A DNA stretch of 64,000 bases. It comes from Marinobacterium nitratireducens (GTDB taxonomy: Bacteria > Pseudomonadota > Gammaproteobacteria > Pseudomonadales > Balneatricaceae). The notes under the pieces were generated by a model. It was not told where the DNA came from. It made no database searches and was given only the letters and a program-made list of their open reading frames with translations. The stretch covers positions 124,001-188,000 of the forward strand of contig NZ_BMLT01000008.1 in assembly GCF_014645375.1 (NCBI RefSeq), written 5' to 3'. Position 1 is the first letter of the stretch. Every line of letters starts with the position of its first letter. Below are positions 1-8,022 of the stretch, piece by piece. Position numbers and translations under genes: made by a program.

Positions 1-104
1 AAATGGCCGACATGATCTCGGCCTCGCGTTCTTTCCAGATCAATGCCGACATCATGGACACTGCCAAGCAGATGCTGCAGCGTACCCTGTCGCTCGGCCA
101 GTAG
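1..104 (+). CDS. flgC: Flagellar basal-body rod protein FlgC, C-terminal end only
   Basis: The frame enters from the left edge and ends at TAG 102-104. About 33 residues are visible: a C-terminal helix with SFQINADIMDTAKQM and ending TLSLGQ. This is the conserved end of proximal rod proteins, where a heptad helix packs in the D0 region. It lies 15 bp upstream of flgD, as in the usual flgBCDE operon. The rest of the gene and its promoter lie outside the window. Confidence 0.9.
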   Translation, partial: MADMISASRSFQINADIMDTAKQMLQRTLSLGQ

Positions 105-119
105 GGGAGGTAAGCCTCC

Positions 120-794
120 GTGAGTAACGTCAACAACGTCAACGGCAGCAATGTCTTCGACCAGATAAACCAGGCCAACCAGGCCAATGGCTCCTCGAAG
201 AGCAAGGCCGAGTCCGACAGCGAAATGTTCATGAAGCTGATGATTGCGCAGCTGCAGAACCAGGACCCGACCAGCCCTGCCGACACCACCGACTTCATGC
301 AGCAGATCGCCACCATGAGCAACGTCGAGAGCATCGCCAACCTCACCACGGCGGTCGAGTCCATGGGCGAGTCGCTGCTGAGCAGCCAGGCCGCGCTGCA
401 GGCCTCGTCGATGGTCGGTCAGAAGGCTTTCGTGCAGACCGATCTTGCCAACCTGCCGGAAGACGGCCAGGTGGACGGGCTGGTAAGCCTCGAGAATGCC
501 GCCTCGGACGTGTGGCTGTCGGTATACGACCGCAACGGCGTGCTGGTGGATCGCCAGCAGCTGGGCGCTCAGGTCGCCGGCGATCACAGCTTCGTCTGGC
601 GCGGCAACGACGAGGCACCGGCCGGCCAGTACAAGGTCGTGGCCCAGGCTCAGGTCGGCGACAATCTCGAAACGCTGCCCGTCTATATCGGGCACCGCAT
701 CAACAGCGTCACCCTCGGGCAGAACGGAATCGGCATGCAGGTCAACACCGACGTCGGCTCGACCTCCGTCGATAACATCAAGCAACTTGGCTGA
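120..794 (+). CDS. flgD: Flagellar hook assembly scaffold FlgD
   Basis: The 224-residue product caps the growing hook and helps FlgE subunits polymerise outside the cell. The N-terminal part carries the family signature MFMKLMIAQLQNQDP at about residues 36-50, followed by a Ser/Thr/Ala-rich amphipathic stretch. The C-terminal half is the FlgD Tudor/Ig-like region (around VWLSVYDRNGVLVDRQ, then GQYKVVAQA). The start is GTG at 120, with a GGGGAGG ribosome site at about 104-110; no better ATG lies nearby. It sits between flgC and flgE in one transcription unit, 11 bp before flgE. Length is normal for the family. Confidence 0.96.
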   Translation: MSNVNNVNGSNVFDQINQANQANGSSKSKAESDSEMFMKLMIAQLQNQDPTSPADTTDFMQQIATMSNVESIANLTTAVESMGESLLSSQAALQASSMVGQKAFVQTDLANLPEDGQVDGLVSLENAASDVWLSVYDRNGVLVDRQQLGAQVAGDHSFVWRGNDEAPAGQYKVVAQAQVGDNLETLPVYIGHRINSVTLGQNGIGMQVNTDVGSTSVDNIKQLG

Positions 795-805
795 GAGAGA
801 ACAGC

Positions 806-2728
806 ATGGCAGGTTTCAATACGGCGATTACCGGGCTGAAAGCGGCCTCGACCGATCTGGATGTCACCGGTAACAATATCGCGAACTCCAGTACCGTCGG
901 TTTCAAGGCCTCTCGCACCGAGTTCGCCGACATCTACGCCACCGCCGTGGTCGGCGCAGGCTCCAGCAATATCGCCGGTTCCGGCGTCACCGTTTCGGAT
1001 ATCGCCCAGGATTTCAGCGCCGGCACCATCGAGTTCACCAACAACAACCTGGACCTGGCGATCAACGGCGCCGGCTTCTTTCAGCTCGACGATGGTCAGG
1101 GCGGCGTGACCTACACCCGTGCCGGCGCCTTCGAGCTCGACAAGGATGGCAATATCGTCTCGAAGAACGGCAGCTATCTGCAGGGCTACGGCCTGGACGC
1201 AGACGGCAACCTGCTGCCGGTCGGCAACCTGGCGGTCACCGAGAAGGAGAGCCCGCCCAAGGCCACCGAATCCATCGACCTGTCGTTCAACATCGACTCC
1301 CGCGAGGATGCGACGCTGCTGACCGCGCCTTACGACAAGGATGACCCCGGTTCCTTCACCTACAGCACCACGGTGCGGACCTTCGACAGCCTGGGTAACG
1401 AGCACACGGTCAAGTTCAACTTCGTCGAGCAGCGTCCGGTGCGCGAGGTTTACAGCTTCGATGGCGACACCGCGACCCTGTCCGGCATCGCGGGGGTGGG
1501 CGCCAGCGCGCTGGCGGGCGATCCGGACCTGCGCAATGCCCTGGTGGCGGCGGATCCACGCATCGATCCGGAATCCTTCGTTTACGATGCGGTCACCGAT
1601 ACCACCACCTTCGAGTTCTACGCCGAGGCGACCGCGTCGGGCGACATGATCCTAGGTACCGGTGCCAGCGCCGAGGCGCTGACGCCAATCGAGCGCCCGT
1701 CCAACGAAGTCCATAACTATGTCTTCGACGACAGCGTCTTTAGCGCCGGCGTCGACGGCAACGAGCTGGCGAACGAAACCTCGGTCGAAATCGGCGGTAT
1801 CCCGGTGGTACTGAGCGCCGGTTCCACCAAGGCCGACGTCGGCACCGCGATCGAAGCGTCCCAGGGGCGCATCCTCGAAGCGAACCCGGACGTCGAGTCC
1901 GTTGTGTTCGACGGCTCCGGCATCGTCATTACCTTCAAGGCGGATGCCGGCAACGTCGACACGCTGCCGATCAGCTTTGCCAGCGGCGATGAGTTCTGGG
2001 ATCTGGATGACCCGGCCGTTCCGGTGACCATCGAAGGCGACAATTCCTTCCAGGGCGTGTACCGCACCTACGCCTACCTCAATGGCGAGCAGCAGCTGGA
2101 TCTCGGCAAGGCGGTCGACCCGGGCGAGCCAGGCTCCTCCAATGTGCCGCCGCTGACCGAGGTCGGGCCGGTGATCGTCGAGTTCGATCCCACCAACGGT
2201 CTTTTGACCAGCGTCAACGGCCGGGACTTCGTGCCGGGCGCCAATGTTCCGCCGATCACCATCTCCGGCGCCGACCCGGCCGACCCGAATACCCAGATAT
2301 CGCTGGATATCACCAATACCACCCAGTTCGCCTCCGCCTCCATCGTCAAGAGCCAGGCGCAGGACGGCTACACCAAGGGCGACCTGATAGGGGTCTCGTT
2401 CGGCGGCAACGGCGAAATGGTGGCCTCGTTCAGCAACGGCCAGAACCAGTCGCTGGGTGTCGTCGCCATCGCGACCTTCGAGAACCAGTCGGGCCTGCAG
2501 CCCAGCGGCGATACCGAATGGACCGCAACGCTGGACTCGGGGGATGCCGTGATCAACCCGCCCGGAACCGGCCTCAACGGTTCGCTGCGCTCGGCCGCGC
2601 TGGAGCAGTCGAACGTCGACCTCTCGGCGGAGCTGGTCAACCTGATCGAGGCGCAGCGCAACTTCCAGGCCAACTCCAAGACCCTGGAAACGCTCAACAC
2701 CGTAACGCAGACGATACTGCAGATCTGA
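806..2728 (+). CDS. flgE: Flagellar hook protein FlgE, long form
   Basis: This is the structural subunit of the hook, exported by the flagellar type III apparatus. The N-terminus (MAGFNTAITGLKAASTDLDV, then GNNIANSSTVGFKASRTEF) and the C-terminus (SNVDLSAELVNLIEAQRNFQ and a closing TLETLNTVTQTILQI) are the D0/D1 rod-like domains shared by hook and rod proteins. At 640 residues it is far longer than the roughly 400-460 residues of Salmonella or P. aeruginosa FlgE. The extra length lies in the middle (about residues 180-480), the surface-exposed D2/D3 region. It is last in the flgC-D-E unit; a 538-bp repeat-rich gap follows, after which flgF has its own promoter. Confidence 0.95.
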   Translation: MAGFNTAITGLKAASTDLDVTGNNIANSSTVGFKASRTEFADIYATAVVGAGSSNIAGSGVTVSDIAQDFSAGTIEFTNNNLDLAINGAGFFQLDDGQGGVTYTRAGAFELDKDGNIVSKNGSYLQGYGLDADGNLLPVGNLAVTEKESPPKATESIDLSFNIDSREDATLLTAPYDKDDPGSFTYSTTVRTFDSLGNEHTVKFNFVEQRPVREVYSFDGDTATLSGIAGVGASALAGDPDLRNALVAADPRIDPESFVYDAVTDTTTFEFYAEATASGDMILGTGASAEALTPIERPSNEVHNYVFDDSVFSAGVDGNELANETSVEIGGIPVVLSAGSTKADVGTAIEASQGRILEANPDVESVVFDGSGIVITFKADAGNVDTLPISFASGDEFWDLDDPAVPVTIEGDNSFQGVYRTYAYLNGEQQLDLGKAVDPGEPGSSNVPPLTEVGPVIVEFDPTNGLLTSVNGRDFVPGANVPPITISGADPADPNTQISLDITNTTQFASASIVKSQAQDGYTKGDLIGVSFGGNGEMVASFSNGQNQSLGVVAIATFENQSGLQPSGDTEWTATLDSGDAVINPPGTGLNGSLRSAALEQSNVDLSAELVNLIEAQRNFQANSKTLETLNTVTQTILQI

Positions 2729-2737
2729 TAGTTGCAA

Positions 2738-2765
2738 GTGACGCGTGACGCGTGATGGGTTACGC
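2738..2765 (+). repeat. GTNAC heptamers after flgE
   Basis: Four contiguous heptamers GTGACGC, GTGACGC, GTGATGG, GTTACGC begin 10 bp after the flgE stop. Read in the direction of flgE, the units contain TGA. They belong to the same family as the arrays at 3072, 17333, 21023, 22306, 29095, 42907 and 45449. Confidence 0.8.
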
Positions 2766-2789
2766 GTCAAATAACCCCACCGACGATCC

Positions 2790-2998
2790 GTAGGTTGGGT
2801 GGAGCGGCGCAGCCGTGAAACCCAACACACACTCTGCCGGCCGAAACCAATCGATCTGGAATGCGATCGATCTTGCGGGTTACGCGCTGTGCTCTGTTGT
2901 AGGTTGGGTCCAGCGGCGCAGCCGCGTAACCCAACAGGCTCTCTGCCGACCGAGACCAATCGATCTGTACTGCGATCGATATTGCGGGTTACGCGATG
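2790..2998 (+). repeat. Tandem composite REP-like repeat (two copies)
   Basis: Two units start with GTAGGTTGGGT at 2790 and 2899. Each has the palindromic block GTAGGTTGGGT...AACCCAACA, then CTCTGCCG, then an inverted repeat ATCGATCTG...TGCGATCGAT (about 2850-2872 and 2960-2981), then TTGCGGGTTACGCG. Related pieces recur at 26510-26545, 31770-31826 and, reversed, 37843-37883. The GTAG head followed by an imperfect palindrome is the hallmark of REP elements mobilised by RAYT transposases. Confidence 0.75.
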
Positions 2999-3071
2999 CC
3001 CGTATCTCGCGGAAAACTTTCAAATCAATCGGAATGCATCGCTAGACCCACCCTCCGGTGCGTGCCATATT

Positions 3072-3164
3072 CCCGTCACCCGTCACCCGTCACCCGTCAC
3101 CCGTCACCCGTCACCCGTCACCCGTCACCCGTCACCCGTCACCCGTAACCCGTTACCCGTCACC
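3072..3164 (+). repeat. CCCGTCA heptamer array upstream of flgF promoter
   Basis: Ten perfect CCCGTCA units (3072-3141) are followed by CCCGTAA, CCCGTTA and CCCGTCA. The array ends about 5 bp before the sigma-54 promoter of flgF, so it occupies the place where upstream activator DNA would normally begin. Confidence 0.95.
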
Positions 3165-3168
3165 TCTC

Positions 3169-3185
3169 CTGGCACATGCCTTGCT
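3169..3185 (+). promoter_or_regulatory. Sigma-54 promoter for flgF
   Basis: The sequence CTGGCACATGCCTTGCT matches the -24/-12 consensus YTGGCACGNNNNTTGCW at 12 of 13 defined positions. There are exactly 10 bp between the GG at 3171-3172 and the GC at 3183-3184. It lies about 82 bp before the flgF start and would drive flgFGHIJ under FleQ or FleR. Confidence 0.9.
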
Positions 3186-3266
3186 TGATACCTGTAAATG
3201 CCGCTGAAGCGGCAATGGATTTCCCCGGTGTTTGCCCTGTTCGGCAAGCGCCCACAGGAGCGAGCG

Positions 3267-4010
3267 ATGGATAAAGTGCTCTATGTGGCGATGAGCGGTG
3301 CCCGCGAGACGATGCTGGCGCAGCAGGCCCATGCCAACAACCTGGCCAATGCCACCACCACGGGCTTCAAGGCGGATCTCGCCCAAGCCCGCGCCATGCC
3401 GGTGTACGGCGAGGGCTGGGCGAGCCGTGTCTATGCCCAGACCGAACGCCCCGCCACCGATACCAGCACCGGCACCCTGACCCAGACGGGGCGGGATCTG
3501 GATGTCGCCATCGACGGCGAAGGCTGGCTGGCGGTGGTCGCGCCGGATGGCAGCGAGGCCTATACCCGTGCCGGCGAGCTGCAGATCAATGCCGCCAACC
3601 AGCTGGTCACGGGCAGCGGTTTGCCGGTGCTGGGGGCCGGTGATATCCCGATCATCATTCCGCCGTCGGAAAAGGTCGATATCGGTGTCGACGGTACCAT
3701 CAGCGCCCGCCCGCTGGGTGAAGATGCCGCAGAGCTGCTGCTGGTGGACCGCCTCAAACTGGTCGACCCCGATGCCGGTACCCTGTTCAAGGGCGAGGAC
3801 GGCCTGATGCGAACCGGCGACAACCAGATTCAGCCGCTGGCGCTGGATGTGCGCATCCGTCCGGGGTATCTGGAAACCAGCAACGTCAACGCGGTCAGCG
3901 AACTGACCGATATCATCAGCCTGGCGCGTCAGTTCGAGGTGCAGGTGAAGCTGATGAAGACCGCCGAAGAAAACTCCACCGCCGCAGCCCGCGTGCTGCG
4001 GCTGAGCTGA
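3267..4010 (+). CDS. flgF: Flagellar basal-body rod protein FlgF
   Basis: The product is a 247-residue proximal rod subunit. The N-terminus MDKVLYVAMSGARETMLAQQ and the following ANNLANATTTGFKADL are the rod-protein signature, and the C-terminus has the NVNAVSELTDIISLARQFEV helix. The ATG at 3267 is preferred over an in-frame ATG at 3198. It follows an ACAGGAG ribosome site (3254-3260), and the extra 23 residues of the longer form do not resemble the family. It is the first gene of the flgF-G-H-I-J unit and has its own sigma-54 promoter. Confidence 0.95.
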   Translation: MDKVLYVAMSGARETMLAQQAHANNLANATTTGFKADLAQARAMPVYGEGWASRVYAQTERPATDTSTGTLTQTGRDLDVAIDGEGWLAVVAPDGSEAYTRAGELQINAANQLVTGSGLPVLGAGDIPIIIPPSEKVDIGVDGTISARPLGEDAAELLLVDRLKLVDPDAGTLFKGEDGLMRTGDNQIQPLALDVRIRPGYLETSNVNAVSELTDIISLARQFEVQVKLMKTAEENSTAAARVLRLS

Positions 4011-4082
4011 TCGCCCCAAGGCAGAAAATTGCTCCTGCATTTGCTGCATAGAGGCCATCCATGGCCAAGGAGATAAAACGAT

Positions 4083-4868
4083 ATGAACGGAGCCCTGTTC
4101 GTCGCCAAAACCGGCCTCAGCGCCCAGGATACGTCGCTGAAGGTGATTTCCAACAACCTCGCCAATGTCAGCACCGTCGGGTTCAAGAAGGATCGCGCGG
4201 TGTTCGAGGACCTGCTGTATCAGATCAAACGGCAACCCGGCGCCCAGTCGGCGCAGGACTCGCAGCTACCGTCGGGTCTGCAGCTTGGCAGCGGCGTGCG
4301 CGTAGTCGGCACCCACAAGCAGTTTTCCACCGGCGACCTGCAGATCACGGAGGAGCCGCTGGACGTGGCGATCAACGGCCGTGGTTTCTTCCAGGTGGTG
4401 CAGCCCAACGGCGATCTGGCCTACACCCGCAACGGCCAGTTCCAGATCAACAGCGACGGCCAGCTGGTGACCGCCGAAGGCTTTTTGCTGGAGCCGGCGA
4501 TCACCATTCCCGACGAGGTGCTGAACCTCAGTATCGGTCTCGACGGTACCGTCCAGGCCACGGTGGCCGGCGATCCCAATCCGCAGGATCTGGGACAGCT
4601 GGAACTGGCGGACTTCGTCAATCCCCAGGGCCTCGAGGCGATCGGTCAGAACCTCTTTGTCGAGACCGCGGCCAGTGGCGCCCCTCAGCTGGCGATCCCG
4701 GGCGAGGCCGGTACCGGCCTGCTGCAGCAGGGCACACTGGAGGGTTCCAACGTCAATGCCGTCGAGGAGCTGGTGAACATGATCACCACTCAGCGCGCCT
4801 ACGAGCTCAACTCCCGCGTGATTTCGACGGCCGATGAAATGCTGTCGTTCGTGACGCAGCAACTCTGA
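4083..4868 (+). CDS. flgG: Flagellar distal rod protein FlgG
   Basis: The product is a 261-residue distal rod subunit. It has the N-terminal helix MNGALFVAKTGLSAQDTSLK, the signature ISNNLANVSTVGFKKDRAVF, the mid-domain DVAINGRGFFQV and the C-terminal block GSNVNAVEELVNMITTQRAY. An AAGGAGA ribosome site lies about 9 bp before the ATG. Length equals that of well-studied FlgG proteins. Its neighbours are flgF 72 bp upstream and flgH 18 bp downstream. Confidence 0.97.
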   Translation: MNGALFVAKTGLSAQDTSLKVISNNLANVSTVGFKKDRAVFEDLLYQIKRQPGAQSAQDSQLPSGLQLGSGVRVVGTHKQFSTGDLQITEEPLDVAINGRGFFQVVQPNGDLAYTRNGQFQINSDGQLVTAEGFLLEPAITIPDEVLNLSIGLDGTVQATVAGDPNPQDLGQLELADFVNPQGLEAIGQNLFVETAASGAPQLAIPGEAGTGLLQQGTLEGSNVNAVEELVNMITTQRAYELNSRVISTADEMLSFVTQQL

Positions 4869-4886
4869 TAAGACCGAGGTGAGACG

Positions 4887-5561
4887 ATGAAGCCGCGCTG
4901 CCTATCCGTACTGATGCTGGCCCTGCTGCTTGGCGGCTGCGTCTCCAAACCGCCGGAGCCGGACAACCCCTATTTCGCGCCGGTGCCGCCGCAGGCGTAT
5001 CAGCCGGTGGCTCCGGTCAATGGCTCCATCTACAATGCGGCGACCAGTATGAATCTCTACGGTGACGGTCGTGCCAGCCGCGTCGGCGATATTCTCACCA
5101 TTGTGCTGTCGGAGCGCACCCAGTCGTCCAAGTCCGCCGAGACCGACATCGACAAGAGCAGCGGCTTCGACCTGCCGCAGCCGAACATCTTCGGCAACGC
5201 GCTGAGCGCTTTCGGCAATCCGGTCAGCGCCTCCTTCGACAGCGACAGCGAGTTCGCCAGCGAGGGCACCTCGGACATGAGCAACAGCCTGTCCGGCAAT
5301 ATCACCGTGACCGTGCACGAGGTGCGGCCCAACGGTACCCTGCTGGTGCGGGGCGAGAAATGGCTGACGCTGAACCAGGGCGACGAGTACATCCGCGTCA
5401 GCGGTATCCTGCGCGAGCGCGATATCGGTCCGGACAACACCGTCGCTTCGACCAAGCTTGCCGATGCCCGCATCTCCTACAGCGGCACCGGCGCTGTCCA
5501 CAATTCCAACGTTACCGGCTGGCTCGGAAAGTTCTTCCTGAGCCCGCTGTGGCTGTTCTGA
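4887..5561 (+). CDS. flgH: Flagellar L-ring lipoprotein FlgH
   Basis: FlgH forms the outer-membrane L ring that lets the rod rotate. The 224-residue precursor has a lipoprotein signal with lipobox LLGGC and acylated Cys18. Mature family motifs include SLYGD-like [19 protein letters not shown] and the C-terminal [20 protein letters not shown] followed by the closing [19 protein letters not shown] ribosome site precedes the ATG. It lies between flgG and flgI, the P-ring gene, as expected for ring assembly. Confidence 0.97.
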   Translation: MKPRCLSVLMLALLLGGCVSKPPEPDNPYFAPVPPQAYQPVAPVNGSIYNAATSMNLYGDGRASRVGDILTIVLSERTQSSKSAETDIDKSSGFDLPQPNIFGNALSAFGNPVSASFDSDSEFASEGTSDMSNSLSGNITVTVHEVRPNGTLLVRGEKWLTLNQGDEYIRVSGILRERDIGPDNTVASTKLADARISYSGTGAVHNSNVTGWLGKFFLSPLWLF

Positions 5562-5574
5562 GGAGTACAAGGCG

Positions 5575-6840
5575 ATGCTCGACAGCTTGCGCAAGATCGT
5601 AGGATGGGTGAAGCCGCCATTGGTAAGCGGCTGGCGTATAGCGCGGTGGGTCGGGCGGTGTAACCCATCACCGGTTGGTAGCCATGGTTTGATGGGTTCC
5701 GCGACGCCCGAACTGACTTGCCACTCCAGTTTTCGGTGTAAAAGCGTCGCTCACCCATCCTACATCCTGGTAATGTTTCTGATCGGTTTCGCCGGCTTTG
5801 CCCAGGCGGACCGCCTCAAGGACCTGGCCTCGGTGGCCGGCGTGCGGCCCAACCAGCTGGTGGGCTACGGCCTGGTGGTCGGGCTTGACGGTACCGGTGA
5901 CAAGACCAGCTTCACCTCGCAGACGTTTCGCAACATGCTCAACAACTTTGGCGTCGCCATTCCCGCCAACGAGAACCCTTCGTCGAAGAACATCGCGGCG
6001 GTGGCGATTCATGCCGAGCTGCCGGCGTTCGCCAAGCCCGGCCAGACCATCGACATCACCGTCTCGGCGCTCGGCGACGCCAAGAGCCTGCGCGGCGGCA
6101 GTCTGTTGATGGCGCCACTCAAGGGCGCCGACGGCAACGTCTACGCCATCGCCCAGGGCAACCTGGTGGTGTCGGGGCTCGGCGCCGAGGGGCGTGACGG
6201 TTCGCGTATCACCGTCAACGTGCCCAGCGTCGGCCGCATCCCCAACGGCGCTACTGTCGAGCGCGCAGCGCCGAGCGCCTTTGCCCGGGGCGACAGCCTG
6301 GTGCTGAACCTGCATCACGCCGATTTCACCACCGCGCGGCGGGTGGCCGAACAGATCAACGGTCTGCTGGGCCCGGGCGTGGCCACGGCGCTCGACGGCG
6401 CCTCGATACAGGTGCGGGCGCCGCGTGACCCGTCGCAACGCGTCTCTTACCTCTCGGTACTGGAGAATCTGCAGATCGAACCGGCCGAGGAAGTCGCCAA
6501 GGTCATCATCAACTCCCGTACCGGCACCATTGTGATCGGTCAGAACGTGCGTATTTCGCCGGTGGCGATCACCCACGGCGGCATGACGGTTTCGATCACC
6601 GAGTCGTTCGATGTCGATCAGCCCGAGCCGCTTGGTCGCGGCGAAACGGTGGTGACGCCGCGCAGCGGAGTGGAGGTCGATGAAGGCTCGGGCCATATGT
6701 TCGAGTTCGCGCCCGGGGCGACGCTGCAGGATATCGTCGAGGCGGTGAACCAGGTCGGCGCTGCGCCCGGCGACCTGATGGCGATACTCGAGGCCCTGAA
6801 GCAGGCAGGCGCCTTGCGCGCCGAGCTGGTGGTGATCTGA
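5575..6840 (+). CDS. flgI: Flagellar P-ring protein FlgI, signal peptide interrupted by an in-frame REP insertion
   Basis: FlgI makes the periplasmic P ring. The mature part is intact: [40 protein letters not shown] and the conserved end [20 protein letters not shown]. The N-terminus is abnormal. The start MLDSLRKI (5575-5598, with GGAG at about 5562-5565) is followed by 165 bp of REP-like DNA (5599-5763, exactly 55 codons, no stop), then [15 protein letters not shown] and the mature protein. Without the insert the reading gives an ordinary Sec signal: MLDSLRKI joined to [14 protein letters not shown], cut before DRLK. An internal ATG at 5773 exists but has no ribosome site and no basic residues before the hydrophobic core. 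Export may still occur with a very long n-region, or be impaired. Confidence 0.93.
   Translation: MLDSLRKIVGWVKPPLVSGWRIARWVGRCNPSPVGSHGLMGSATPELTCHSSFRCKSVAHPSYILVMFLIGFAGFAQADRLKDLASVAGVRPNQLVGYGLVVGLDGTGDKTSFTSQTFRNMLNNFGVAIPANENPSSKNIAAVAIHAELPAFAKPGQTIDITVSALGDAKSLRGGSLLMAPLKGADGNVYAIAQGNLVVSGLGAEGRDGSRITVNVPSVGRIPNGATVERAAPSAFARGDSLVLNLHHADFTTARRVAEQINGLLGPGVATALDGASIQVRAPRDPSQRVSYLSVLENLQIEPAEEVAKVIINSRTGTIVIGQNVRISPVAITHGGMTVSITESFDVDQPEPLGRGETVVTPRSGVEVDEGSGHMFEFAPGATLQDIVEAVNQVGAAPGDLMAILEALKQAGALRAELVVI
5599..5763 (+). repeat. REP pair (BIME-like) inserted in the flgI signal-peptide codons
   Basis: It begins GTAGGATGGGTGAAGCCGCC and ends with the inverted CGCTCACCCATCCTAC, with a further CGGTGTAACCCATCACC palindrome inside. 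ATC flanks both sides (5596-5598 and 5764-5766), compatible with a short target duplication or a shared target. Similar GTAGGATGGGT ends occur near 26692-26703 (reversed) and 37783-37795. Confidence 0.85.
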
Positions 6841-7874
6841 TGGAAAACAACCGTCTGCCCGGCGCCAAAGCCGCGCTCTATACCGATCTCAACCAGCTCA
6901 GCGAGATCAAGCGCACTTCGAAGGACGACAGCCCCGAAGCGCTGAAACAGGTGGCGAAGCAGTTCGAGCAGATGTTCATGAGCATGATGCTCAAGAGCAT
7001 GCGCGAGGCCAACGCCGGCTTCGCCGAGGACAGCCCCTTCAACAGCAGCAATGTGCAGTTCTACCAGGGCATGCTGGATCAGCAGATGACGCTGGAGTTG
7101 GCGCAGGGCAAGGGTATGGGGCTGGCCGAGGTGCTGGTGAAGCAGCTCGGCCAGCAGCTCGATATCGCCGGTAAACCTGAGGACAGACGCGATCTGAAGC
7201 CCCTCGGCGAGTCGGACCGCATGCTGCGCCGGGCCTTCGACGGCGGCGCCGGACTCGGTTCCCGGTCGCGGATCGGACAGGCGGCGATGGCAAAACCGGC
7301 GGAGCCAGCCGATGCCGGACAGGCGGCGGAGCTGCCGCCCCATGTCAGCGCGCCGACAGCGGATGCCGGTGCCCGCGTGGAACCGGAGCGCTTCGAGTCG
7401 CCGGCGCACTTCGTCGCCGAACTGCTGCCCCACGCCGAGCGCCTGGCGCCGCAGATCGGCGTCGATCCCAAGGTGCTGCTGGCGCAGGCGGCGCTCGAGA
7501 CGGGCTGGGGCCGGCATATCGTCGGCGATGGCGCCGGCAACAGCAGTCGCAACCTGTTCAATATCAAGGCCGACAGCCGCTGGCAGGGCGAGCGGGTCGG
7601 CGTGACCACGCTGGAGTACCGCGATGGCCTGGCGGTGCGCGAGCCCGCCGCTTTCCGTTCCTACGGCTCCTACGCCGACAGCTTCGAGGACTATGTGAGG
7701 TTTCTCAAGCAGAACCCGCGCTACAGTCAGGCGCTGGAGCGGGCCGCCGATCCCGGGGCCTATCTGCAGGAGCTGCAGGCCGCCGGTTACGCCACGGACC
7801 CGGCTTATGCGCGCAAGATCGAGCAGATTTTCGCGGGTGAGCAGTTGTCGGGAGCGTTGAAGGATGGAACCTAA
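6840..7874 (+). CDS. flgJ: Flagellar rod assembly protein / peptidoglycan hydrolase FlgJ
   Basis: This 344-residue bifunctional protein has an N-terminal rod-cap domain (about residues 15-110; QFEQMFMSMMLKSMREA) and a C-terminal glucosaminidase domain (about 180-335; LLAQAALETGWGRHI, NLFNIKAD, FEDYVRFL). The likely catalytic acid is Glu220. An Ala/Pro-rich linker joins them. The enzyme opens the cell wall locally so that the rod can pass. Its ATG overlaps the flgI stop by one base, indicating translational coupling. GTNAC-type heptamers start immediately after its stop (GTGACGT, GTCACGC at 7876-7889). Confidence 0.96.
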   Translation: MENNRLPGAKAALYTDLNQLSEIKRTSKDDSPEALKQVAKQFEQMFMSMMLKSMREANAGFAEDSPFNSSNVQFYQGMLDQQMTLELAQGKGMGLAEVLVKQLGQQLDIAGKPEDRRDLKPLGESDRMLRRAFDGGAGLGSRSRIGQAAMAKPAEPADAGQAAELPPHVSAPTADAGARVEPERFESPAHFVAELLPHAERLAPQIGVDPKVLLAQAALETGWGRHIVGDGAGNSSRNLFNIKADSRWQGERVGVTTLEYRDGLAVREPAAFRSYGSYADSFEDYVRFLKQNPRYSQALERAADPGAYLQELQAAGYATDPAYARKIEQIFAGEQLSGALKDGT

Positions 7875-7955
7875 AGTGACGTGTCACGCGTAATCTTGAT
7901 ACTCAGTTTGAGTGAAGTCTTGTCACTGAACGCTGAAGTGTGGTCGGAAAATGCT

Positions 7956-7982
7956 CAAGATTCAGGTCGTCCCGCCGCTAAA
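7956..7982 (+). promoter_or_regulatory. Sigma-28 promoter for flgKL
   Basis: TCAA (7956-7959), exactly 15 bp, then GCCGCTAA (7975-7982). The FliA consensus is TAAA-N15-GCCGATAA; one mismatch falls in each box. It lies 40 bp before the flgK start in a 148-bp gap, which suits late expression of the hook-filament junction proteins. Confidence 0.85.
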
Positions 7983-8022
7983 AGGCGGATGAACGAAGGG
8001 GTGCGCCCCACAGGAGTTACAG

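Larger units (their letters stand above)
2729..3266. other. Repeat-filled intergenic region between flgE and flgF
   Basis: There is no credible gene here; frames that stay open only translate repeats. In order it holds degenerate heptamers (2738-2765), two copies of a composite repeat of about 109 bp (2790-2998), a heptamer array (3072-3164), a sigma-54 promoter (3169-3185) and the flgF leader. The insertion of repeats has separated flgF from the flgE unit and pushed the two hook/rod transcription units apart. Confidence 0.8.

Noticed and set aside
3198-3266. Longer FlgF N-terminus from ATG 3198
   Set aside because: The added residues do not match rod proteins, and the ribosome site lies before ATG 3267. 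The predicted sigma-54 start near 3196 would also leave no leader.
4020-4037. Sigma-54-like sequence AAGGCAGAAAATTGCTC before flgG
   Set aside because: The GG and GC are 9 bp apart instead of 10, and flgG can be read from the flgF promoter.
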